Source of the DNA: an uncultured Eggerthellaceae bacterium | Lineage (GTDB): Bacteria > Actinomycetota > Coriobacteriia > Coriobacteriales > Eggerthellaceae | DNA length: 64,000 nt | Assembly (NCBI GenBank): GCA_934617425.1 | Contig: CAKTUD010000003.1 | Span: forward strand, 124,001-188,000 | Direction: 5' to 3' | Shown: piece by piece, positions 1 through 6,299 of the stretch | How the letters are laid out: every line of letters starts with the position of its first letter | Numbering within the stretch: position 1 is the stretch's first letter | Notes under the pieces: generated by a model | The model's input: the letters and a program-made list of their open reading frames with translations, nothing else | Database searches by the model: none | Told to the model about the DNA's origin: nothing | Translations under genes and position numbers: made by a program

Positions 1-1
1 C

Positions 2-1633
2 GAGGCGCTTGACAAGAAAACCCCATTGCTGCGCTCGATGGAGGTTATTTCCCACGAAGCATGCCGCACGCTGCGCTTTTTCGGGATCGACGTGCCGCGC
101 GTGACCACCACCGTAGGCGCCGAGCAAGAGTACTTCCTTATCAAGGAAAGCGATTACGAGCACCGTCAAGACCTCATCCTTACCGGACGCACGCTTTTCG
201 GAGCGCCGCCATGCAAGGGCCAAGAGCTCGAAGAGCATTATTTCGGCGCCATCCGCCCCACGGTGAACAATTTTATGAAAGAACTCGATGATGCGCTTTG
301 GAAACTCGGCATCCCCGCAAAGACCAAGCACAACGAGGTAGCGCCCTCCCAGCATGAGCTTGCACCGATCTTCACCATTTCCAATCGTGCGATCGACAAC
401 AACCTGGTGACGATGGAGCTTATGAAAACCATCGCGAGTCACTATGGTCTGGTGTGCCTGCTTCACGAGAAGCCGTTCGAAGGCATCAACGGTTCGGGCA
501 AGCACAACAACTGGTCGATTGCCACCGACGACCTGAATCTGCTCGATCCGGGCAAAACCCCCATGGGCAACCTGCGATTCCTCGTGTTTTTAAGCGCTGT
601 TATCCAAGCTGTGGACGAATATCAAGGTTTGCTACGCTGCTCTGTCGCCACGGCGGGCAACGATCATCGTCTAGGCGCAAACGAAGCGCCGCCGGCGGTC
701 ATCTCGATCTTCCTCGGCGACGATCTGGGTGCTGTGGTCGATTCCATCATCAACGGCAAAGAGTACGAAAGCGCCGAAGCAGCCTATATGGATCTTGGCG
801 TGGAGACCCTGCCCAACTTCCTCAAGGACAACACCGACCGCAATCGCACGAGCCCCTTTGCCTTTACGGGCAACAAATTCGAGTTCCGCATGCCGGGCAG
901 TCAGGTGAACCTCTCCGACGCCAACATCGTTTTGAATGTCGGCGTGGCCAAGGCGCTTCGCGATTTCAACGAGGCAGTGGAGGGAGCCGAGAATTTCGAG
1001 CAGGCTGCTTTCGCCCAAGTACGTAAAACCTTGACAGCGCATCAACGCATCATCTTCAACGGCGATGGATATTCCGACGAATGGCTTGACGAGGCGGCAA
1101 GGCGCGGTCTTTTGAACTTGAAGGCTGTTCCCGATGCGGCCCAGGCGATGATAGAGCCCGAGGCGATCAAGCTGTTCAGCGATTTCGGCGTGATGTCCGA
1201 GGTCGAAGTGCGCAGCCGCTACGAAGTGAAGCTCGAACAATACTCGAAGCTTTTGAACATCGAGGGTCGCACGATGAGCCACATGACGAAACGCAAGATC
1301 GCTCCTGCCGTAAGCAACTATGCCGACCAGATATCAAAAACGATCATCGACAAGAAAAAAGCCTGCCCCGAGCTTGAGCCTACAGGCGACATCAAGCTTT
1401 TGAAGATGCTCAACGAAGGCTCGAACCGCATTTCGACAGCACTCGACACGCTCGATGCCGCGCTCGATAAAGCGGCCGATATCGATGACAGCTTGGAAGA
1501 GGCGGTTTGCTACCACGACGAGGTCTTAGCTGCTATGGACGTGCTGCGTGCCGCATGCGATGACATGGAAAACGTCTGCTCAACCGAAGTTTGGCCCATG
1601 CCCACCTACAACAAGATGCTCTTCTACTGCTAA
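2..1633 (+). CDS. glnN: Type III glutamine synthetase, 5' end outside window
   Basis: ATP-dependent glutamine synthetase of the large GSIII class, making glutamine from glutamate and ammonia in the cytoplasm. The reading frame is open to the first bases of the window, so the N-terminus is missing; about 540 residues remain of a usual 700 or so. GSIII hallmarks seen include NGSGKHNNWS (substrate/ATP region), GANEAPPAVISIFLGD and the NRTSPFAFTGNKFEFR block. The C-terminal helical part and a normal stop are present. With gltBD at 4.9-11.0 kb it would form a GS-GOGAT route, although the two are separated by an accessory island. A REP-like element begins 8 bases after the stop codon. Identification is secure; the regulatory region is not visible. 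Confidence 0.95.
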   Translation, partial: EALDKKTPLLRSMEVISHEACRTLRFFGIDVPRVTTTVGAEQEYFLIKESDYEHRQDLILTGRTLFGAPPCKGQELEEHYFGAIRPTVNNFMKELDDALWKLGIPAKTKHNEVAPSQHELAPIFTISNRAIDNNLVTMELMKTIASHYGLVCLLHEKPFEGINGSGKHNNWSIATDDLNLLDPGKTPMGNLRFLVFLSAVIQAVDEYQGLLRCSVATAGNDHRLGANEAPPAVISIFLGDDLGAVVDSIINGKEYESAEAAYMDLGVETLPNFLKDNTDRNRTSPFAFTGNKFEFRMPGSQVNLSDANIVLNVGVAKALRDFNEAVEGAENFEQAAFAQVRKTLTAHQRIIFNGDGYSDEWLDEAARRGLLNLKAVPDAAQAMIEPEAIKLFSDFGVMSEVEVRSRYEVKLEQYSKLLNIEGRTMSHMTKRKIAPAVSNYADQISKTIIDKKKACPELEPTGDIKLLKMLNEGSNRISTALDTLDAALDKAADIDDSLEEAVCYHDEVLAAMDVLRAACDDMENVCSTEVWPMPTYNKMLFYC

Positions 1634-1641
1634 TTCTGCTA

Positions 1642-1695
1642 ATTTGGTGACACGTTCCAGCGACTGTCTCTGGCACCTTCCATCACCTCCGGCAC
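1642..1695 (+). repeat. REP-like element copy A (one end only)
   Basis: Begins with ATTTGGTGACACGTTCCA, the 18-bp block shared by all four copies in this window, followed by a TCTCTGGCACC block and a second CCTCCGGCAC block. Copies B and D have the same order. The matching right end (GGAACGTGTCACCGC) is absent here; the 3' end of a RAYT remnant lies there instead. It starts 8 bases after the glnN stop. Confidence 0.8.
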
Positions 1696-1962
1696 TTTCG
1701 ATCACCCGCTGTACAATCCACCGTACAGCGGGTGATCGCGCTCTTGCCTATTCCCGTCAAGCGCTCTATTTGAGCAACAGTGAGTCCGTTGTTTCTCATG
1801 TTTACAAGAATCTGCGCCCGTAGACTCGCTTGTCAAATTGAAGAACATCATCCTGTCGGCATCATCTTCGAAAACGATCTGTTTTCCGTTCCCTCGCACG
1901 GTGACGTGAGAGACATCTCCTCTGGCACCTCTGAACGAAAAAGTCGTCTCACCAAAACGCAA
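1683..1962 (-). pseudogene. Remnant of a REP-associated tyrosine transposase (RAYT / IS200-like Y1 family)
   Basis: On the minus strand an N-terminal piece (from a TTG at 1962) contains HVTVRGN followed by VFEDDADRMMFF. This is the conserved start of Y1 transposases of the RAYT type, including the H-V-T-x-R-G-N strand. The frame then runs into unrelated residues. In another frame, at 1799-1683, a 38-residue tail contains VAQIERLTGIGKSAITR, the typical C-terminal helix-turn-helix of coriobacterial RAYTs, and ends in a stop. The catalytic HUH and tyrosine region between them is gone, so this is an internally deleted, frameshifted relic and cannot act. It lies next to REP copy A, the expected position for a RAYT. 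Confidence 0.75.
1699..1738. repeat. Perfect 16-bp hairpin
   Basis: CGATCACCCGCTGTAC (1699-1714) and its exact complement (1723-1738) are separated by 8 bases. It overlaps the last codons of the RAYT remnant and follows the REP copy A end. It lacks a T-run on either side, so it is not a classical intrinsic terminator, though it could protect or terminate the glnN transcript. Confidence 0.75.
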
Positions 1963-2002
1963 TAGAATGGCTGCGTAACAATTTGGATTTGTGCACTACG
2001 CA

Positions 2003-2035
2003 TTGACACAGCCCCCCCCCCCCGAAGAAGAAAAT
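2003..2035 (+). promoter_or_regulatory. Candidate phase-variable promoter with a C12 tract in the spacer
   Basis: A consensus -35 TTGACA (2003-2008) is followed by a run of 12 cytosines (2012-2023). A possible -10 GAAAAT (2030-2035, 4 of 6 matches to TATAAT) follows. The spacer is 21 bases, too long for a good promoter; losing 3-4 C would bring it to 17-18. Such tracts in promoter spacers switch outer-surface genes in other bacteria by slipped-strand mispairing. Here the downstream gene encodes a membrane-anchored surface-type protein. The promoter and its variability are inferred. Confidence 0.4.
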
Positions 2036-2051
2036 CAACGCGAGAGGAAAG

Positions 2052-2162
2052 ATGAGCCATAGCGTCTGGTATACGAGAGAGGCTGGAAAAGCAGACGGAA
2101 ACACACAACGCAAACGCTTGCTAGACGAGATCCGAACGGAGCTTGATAAAAATGGACGATAA
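2052..2162 (+). CDS. Possible 36-residue upstream peptide
   Basis: ATG preceded by AGAGGAAAG, a good ribosome-binding sequence, opens a 36-codon frame (MSHSVWYTREAGK...). It ends at a TAA overlapping the first codons of the surface-protein gene by 11 bases, in a different frame. This arrangement could couple translation of the two. The peptide is basic, has no membrane segment and resembles nothing I recognise. If the promoter at 2003-2035 is used, transcription would begin close to its ribosome-binding site, which argues against efficient use. It may be only an open frame. Confidence 0.3.
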   Translation: MSHSVWYTREAGKADGNTQRKRLLDEIRTELDKNGR

Positions 2163-3366
2163 AACGGAGAAGATCGACCTCGATGCGCAGGGGACGCAGG
2201 TCATGGGGCCTGTCGATGGCGCTGAGGGGAACGACGTGGAAGAAATAGCGAACAGTACTACCGAACCTAAGAAGGGACTTTCCAAGAACGCGAAGATCGG
2301 CATAGCCGTCGGCGCGTGCGCCGTGGTCGCGGCTGCCGCGATCGGCGTCTTCATGTGGGCTCAGACACCCGCGACGCTCCCCGCGGACGAGCAGGTGGAG
2401 CCCGCGCTCGTCGACGAGCAGGAGGAAGGGACTCCCCAGAAGGTGAAGGTCGGCCTCGAGGGCTACGAGGCTCAGGAGGGCGACACGCCGCTGATCGCCC
2501 ACGTGCAGGGCACCACCGACGGCAACCGCTCGGTGGACTACTACCACGCCGTGTCGGGCGCCTCCGAGGAAATGGAGCTCGTGCCCGGCGGCTACTCGGT
2601 GGACTACGTCCCCGTGATCAAGTCCGACGGCTCGCTGGTCAAGGCCAAGCAGGCGGCCTCCGCCGTGGTCGCCAACGATGCGGCCAGCGCAACGTCCGAG
2701 ACCGAGACGAAGGCGGCGGAAGACGTCACGCAAGACGACGTGAACGGCGTGCTGGAAGCCGTGAAGAAGGCGGTCGAGAACGGCGACGACACCTTGAAGG
2801 GCGATAAGGGCAAGGACGTCGTCGACAAGGTGGCGGCTGCCGCGAAGGCAACCGGCAAGGTCGACGAGGCGAAGGTCGACGAGGCCAAGCAGGAGGCCGA
2901 GACCAAGGCGGAGGAGCCCTCCGGCGGCACCGACGCGGGCCAGCCCGCAGCTAGCAACGGCTCGTCGAGCAGCAACGGCGGCGGGTCGAACGGCGGGTCT
3001 AGCAGCGGCAGCGCGCCCTCCGCGCCCGCGAGCCAGCCGGCAAGCCAACCCGCTAGCGACAACGTGGAAGCGGGAAAGCAGGAACAGCCCTCGACACTGG
3101 CACATGTGCATGACTGGCAGCCTGTGTACTCGACCGTAGTCGATCGAGAAGCGTATACCTCACATGAACCAGCAGGTGAATATATCCAATGTTCATGCGG
3201 TGCAACATTTAATTCTGATACAGAGTGGGGCGCACATGTTAAAGCCGCAGGTCGTGGTTCGCAGCACAGCTATTCTGTAATGACTAAATATGCTGATGTT
3301 TATCATCCAGCGGTAACCCATCAAGAAATTACTGGTTACACTTGCTCGTGCGGCGCTACTAAATAG
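2152..3366 (+). CDS. Membrane-anchored surface protein, unknown function
   Basis: 404 residues. The start ATG is chosen for a GGAG at 2138-2141; a TTG three codons earlier is too close to it. A cytoplasmic N-terminus of about 45 residues precedes one hydrophobic segment (about residues 46-66, IGIAVGACAVVAAAAIGVFM). The rest should be outside: an acidic region, a lysine- and alanine-rich probable helical stretch, a Ser/Gly/Asn then Pro/Ala/Ser-Gln linker, and a terminal His/Cys domain with two CSCGAT motifs and several His that may bind metal. No LPxTG-type sorting signal is seen. Composition changes abruptly at about 3.1 kb: 43 of 60 bases are G/C in 2941-3000 and 25 of 60 in 3181-3240. This suggests a mosaic gene. 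Function unknown. Confidence 0.8.
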   Translation: MDDKTEKIDLDAQGTQVMGPVDGAEGNDVEEIANSTTEPKKGLSKNAKIGIAVGACAVVAAAAIGVFMWAQTPATLPADEQVEPALVDEQEEGTPQKVKVGLEGYEAQEGDTPLIAHVQGTTDGNRSVDYYHAVSGASEEMELVPGGYSVDYVPVIKSDGSLVKAKQAASAVVANDAASATSETETKAAEDVTQDDVNGVLEAVKKAVENGDDTLKGDKGKDVVDKVAAAAKATGKVDEAKVDEAKQEAETKAEEPSGGTDAGQPAASNGSSSSNGGGSNGGSSSGSAPSAPASQPASQPASDNVEAGKQEQPSTLAHVHDWQPVYSTVVDREAYTSHEPAGEYIQCSCGATFNSDTEWGAHVKAAGRGSQHSYSVMTKYADVYHPAVTHQEITGYTCSCGATK

Positions 3367-3423
3367 GCAGGATGATAGAATCGGGACATGAGAAGGGAAC
3401 ATTATGAAGGAGGCGATCCCATA

Positions 3424-3720
3424 ATGGACCAGAAGACGTTTTCAATAGAAGAGCTTTCCGGCATAGTGCGTCCACTGCTGCCTCGATATGGCTTGTCCCG
3501 CGCCAGTTTATTCGGCTCGTATGCGCGAGGCGATGCAGACTCAAACTCCGACATCGATGTGCTGCTCTATCGCGGTCGAGGTTTTCGACCGCTTGGCGTC
3601 TTCGGATTCGCCGAAGACCTCCGGCGCTCTACCGGGAAGGCTGTAGATGCGTACGAGATATCGGAACTCGACGAAGGTGCGTTTCGCGAAGCCGCGCTCT
3701 CGGAGGCAATAGAGCTTTGA
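3424..3720 (+). CDS. mntA: MNT-type nucleotidyltransferase antitoxin (MntA-like)
   Basis: 98 residues. The minimal nucleotidyltransferase motif GS-x10-D-x-D is exact (G31-S32, D43, D45), within FGSYARGDADSNSDIDVL. In the characterised HepT/MntA system this enzyme AMPylates a tyrosine of the partner HEPN ribonuclease and silences it. The start is placed at the ATG with AAGGAGG 10 bases upstream; an upstream ATG lacks such a site. It overlaps the next gene by 4 bases (TTGA), so the two are translationally coupled. The pair sits in the accessory island between glnN and gltBD. Confidence 0.85.
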   Translation: MDQKTFSIEELSGIVRPLLPRYGLSRASLFGSYARGDADSNSDIDVLLYRGRGFRPLGVFGFAEDLRRSTGKAVDAYEISELDEGAFREAALSEAIEL

Positions 3721-4073
3721 AATCCGATGCATACAGGCTCAAGAGAATATCCAAAATCGGACACCAGCTGCTCGCGGTGATCAACGAGCAGGGTATAACT
3801 GCCGAGTCGGTGAACAGCGACATCAAGCAGCAATGGATGGTCTCCACACCTTTGTACAACATCGGCGATCATGTAAATTGTCTTTCGGGCGAGTTCATCG
3901 TGCGCCACCCCGAGCAACCGTGGTCGAGCATAGCCGGCTTGAGACACAGGCTAGTGCACGATTACGATGGGACTAATTGGAGCTTGATCGGTTCGATCCT
4001 TCAATGCGACATCCGCCCGTTCATCGACGCAATCGATGAGATCATTCGCGTCGAATACGATAATGCTGGGTGA
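3717..4073 (+). CDS. hepT: HEPN ribonuclease toxin (HepT-like)
   Basis: 118 residues, starting at a TTG that overlaps the stop of the nucleotidyltransferase, with GGAGG 10 bases upstream. The diagnostic HEPN motif R-x4-H-x-Y is present as RHRLVHDY (R76, H81, Y83). In known HepT toxins R and H are the RNase residues and Y is the residue AMPylated by MntA. The surrounding all-helical pattern and the LRHRLVHDY context fit the DUF86/HepT family. All key residues of both partners are intact, so the module is probably functional. A hairpin follows 105 bases downstream. Confidence 0.85.
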   Translation: MKSDAYRLKRISKIGHQLLAVINEQGITAESVNSDIKQQWMVSTPLYNIGDHVNCLSGEFIVRHPEQPWSSIAGLRHRLVHDYDGTNWSLIGSILQCDIRPFIDAIDEIIRVEYDNAG

Positions 4074-4178
4074 GCTGCTGCCGACGGTTGCACCTACGAC
4101 GCCGAAGCAGGCCGTTTGTCCTGATGGAGGGCAAACATGATATTGTATCCTCGACCGTTTTATCTGCCCGGTAAGGCG

Positions 4179-4202
4179 CAAGAGCCCTGAAAGGGGCTCT
4201 TG
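4179..4202 (+). terminator. Hairpin after hepT
   Basis: CAAGAGCCC (4179-4187) pairs with GGGCTCTTG (4194-4202) across a 6-base loop, followed by the weakly T-rich CTGTTTAT. A likely terminator of the toxin-antitoxin operon; the U tract is poor. Confidence 0.55.
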
Positions 4203-4234
4203 CTGTTTATACGCCCTATATCCATCGAAGCATC

Positions 4235-4759
4235 ATGCGACAGTTGTTGCGAGCCGAATCGAGAAGCGGGTCCCCGATGGGAGCGAAAGCAAGGAAAAAG
4301 AAAAGATGGTACCTCGTCCTGTACGCGGCCGCGCTATTGCTGGCTGGGTGTGCGTGCGGGGTGTGGGCGTGGATCCACTCCATGGACGCGCGAGCGAGCG
4401 GGGTCTCCCCCTCACCCGCCGCCGAGAAGCTAGCGGAGAACGCCGCGCAATTCGACGCGGAGGGCTTCGCGATAGTCGATTGGGAGTACTGGCAGAGCCG
4501 AAACCCCGCGATAATCGGGTGGGTGAACGTGCCCGGGACCGACATATCGCAGCCGGTGTGCAAGGCGGATAGCGGCGATCCGGATTACTGGAACTCGCAC
4601 GACGCGTATAACCAGTACAACCTCATGGGCTGCCCGTTCCTGCACGCTGATTGCGGAGGCAATCTGATGGACGGCAAGAACGTCGTTGAATATTTGGTGA
4701 CACGTTCCAGCCATCATCTCCGGCACCTTTGCTCTCCTCCGGCACCAAAACAAACCTGA
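4235..4759 (+). pseudogene. Class B sortase, 3' half lost at a REP-like element
   Basis: The N-terminus is basic with one membrane segment (WYLVLYAAALLLAGCACGVWAWI), as in sortases. A sortase B core follows: NPAIIGWVNVPGTDISQPV, a YWNSHD stretch and a CPFLHAD block. After DGKNVVEY, where family members continue with the catalytic His (GH), the frame enters REP copy B at 4692 and ends after about 22 unrelated residues. The catalytic His, Cys and Arg are all missing, so it cannot be an active sortase. The native start could be the ATG at 4235 or at 4277; neither has a strong ribosome-binding site. The gene is more GC-rich than its neighbours. No remainder of the gene is seen between the repeat and gltD. 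Confidence 0.8.
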
Positions 4760-4852
4760 ATCGAGGATATTTCGCTGGAAGGTTCCGAAGAAGATTACCG
4801 GGACGTGTCACCATCAAAAGTGCCAGAGGCGGTCGCTGGAACGTGTCACCGC
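4692..4852. repeat. REP-like element copy B
   Basis: Left end ATTTGGTGACACGTTCCA followed by CTCCGGCACC and a second CTCCGGCACC. Right end GTGCCAGAGG followed by GGAACGTGTCACCGC. The outer 13 bp (GGTGACACGTTCC / GGAACGTGTCACC) are a perfect inverted repeat. An internal degenerate end-like sequence (GGACGTGTCACC, 4801-4812) may be a second copy. The element interrupts the sortase on its left and touches the gltD stop codon on its right. Confidence 0.85.
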
Positions 4853-6298
4853 TTAAAGGATAGCGAGAACCTCGGTGGCGCATTCCAGAGCATCGTGCAT
4901 GGCAGACGCAACCAAAGTCGAGCCAGTGAGGAAATCGCCCGCCGCGAAGATCGGAGTTGCGTCCTCGTTTCCGTCCGCCAGAATCGCGCGGTGCGTTCCC
5001 TTTGCCGTAAGCGCAATCGGCGCTCCTTCGGAAGCAGCCGCCACGCCGAACGCGTCGAGGATGCCATCCTCAGGCGCAACAAAACCCTTCGCAATCAAAA
5101 CAAGCTGCGCGGGAAGCTCGTAGGGCTCGGCGCCTCCTTTCGTCTGAACGGTGACCGACGCTACCGACTGCCCGTCGACCCCCGCGTTGAAGGCCAGGGT
5201 ATCGGTTCTCCAAACCCGCGGGTCCTCGCCAGTAAGCTCGATCGCCTCGCGCTGGCCGTAGGAAGCCGCACTTTCCGTATGCGCATTCGGCCAGGCAAGC
5301 CAGGCACTCTCGGGGTCGAACACCGCGGGAGCCTGCGCGCGTATGATTTGATGCACGCTTTTCGCACCTTGACGCAGCGCAGTCGCAACGCAGTCGACAC
5401 CGGTGTCGCCACCGCCCACAACGACGACATCCTTCCCTGCCGCCGTCTCGGCCGGCGCCGCGCCGGCCAGCAACGCCTTCGTCGCCTCGGTGAGATAATC
5501 CACAGCAAAGCGCACATGCCCAAGGTCTTCGCCGGGCACGTTCATCTTGCGTGGTTTTTTAAACCCGCAAGCAAGCACGACGGCGTTGGACTCCCTCACG
5601 ATGCGCTTCGCCTTCGCAGCGCCGTCGCAGCAAAGCGAGAACTCGATGCCGCTTGCGCGCATCAGCTCGATGCGGCGCTCCACAACGGCCTTGTCAAGCT
5701 TCATGTTGGGGATGCCGTAGGTAAGCAAACCGCCCGCGCGATCGGCCTTCTCGACAACACGCACCCGCACGCCCGCGGCGGCGAGCTTCCATGCACATGC
5801 CAACCCGGCGGGCCCCGAGCCCACAACAGTTACCAACGGCGCATCGTCGCTTGCAGGGGCAAGCGACCGCATACCCGCAGCCCAAGCAGCGTCCGATATG
5901 GCGCGCTCGTTGTCGTGAATCGTCACAGCAGCATCATGCAAACCCAAATTGCAGGCTTGCTCACAAGGAGCCGGACACACGCGCCCGGTAAACTCCGGAA
6001 AAGGATTGGTGAGCGAAAGACGCGCGGCGGCCTCGGCCAAGCGCCCCTCGAACAGCAAGTCGTTCGTCTCGGGGATGGGATTGCGTAGCGGGCATCCAGT
6101 TGGCTTGCGCGCCCCGTCGAGGCACATGCCGCTTTGGCAGAAGGCAACGCCGCAGTCCATGCAACGGCTTGCCTGCGCCTCTTGATCGGAAAGCGACAGC
6201 GGTTTCACGAATTCATCGTAGCAGGCAACCGCGCGCGAAGCTTCGAGTACGCCGTGTTCTTCGCGAGCAATATGCAGGAAAGCACCTGGTTTCCCCAT
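4853..6298 (-). CDS. gltD: Glutamate synthase (NADPH) small subunit
   Basis: 481 residues. FAD/NADPH subunit that feeds electrons to GltB for making two glutamates from glutamine and 2-oxoglutarate. The N-terminal iron-sulfur domain has Cys46, Cys49, Cys54 and Cys59 and a second set at Cys108, Cys112 and Cys116. The FAD-binding GSGPAGL lies at 160-166, and the NADPH-binding GGGDTGVD near residue 290. The start ATG is one base after the gltB stop, with AGGGGGA inside the end of gltB, so the two form one operon with gltB first. Length is normal for the family. Confidence 0.96.
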   Translation of the reverse strand: MGKPGAFLHIAREEHGVLEASRAVACYDEFVKPLSLSDQEAQASRCMDCGVAFCQSGMCLDGARKPTGCPLRNPIPETNDLLFEGRLAEAAARLSLTNPFPEFTGRVCPAPCEQACNLGLHDAAVTIHDNERAISDAAWAAGMRSLAPASDDAPLVTVVGSGPAGLACAWKLAAAGVRVRVVEKADRAGGLLTYGIPNMKLDKAVVERRIELMRASGIEFSLCCDGAAKAKRIVRESNAVVLACGFKKPRKMNVPGEDLGHVRFAVDYLTEATKALLAGAAPAETAAGKDVVVVGGGDTGVDCVATALRQGAKSVHQIIRAQAPAVFDPESAWLAWPNAHTESAASYGQREAIELTGEDPRVWRTDTLAFNAGVDGQSVASVTVQTKGGAEPYELPAQLVLIAKGFVAPEDGILDAFGVAAASEGAPIALTAKGTHRAILADGNEDATPIFAAGDFLTGSTLVASAMHDALECATEVLAIL

Positions 6299-6299
6299 G

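Noticed and set aside
2035..3111. 358-codon minus-strand frame opposite the surface-protein gene, Arg/Leu/Gly-rich
   Set aside because: It mirrors the GC-rich coding strand, lacks a ribosome-binding site, and its product is low-complexity.
4805..6088. Long open frame (427 codons) on the plus strand beginning inside REP copy B
   Set aside because: It is antisense to gltD, whose protein is clearly conserved. The antisense frame is a by-product of codon bias and has no family features.
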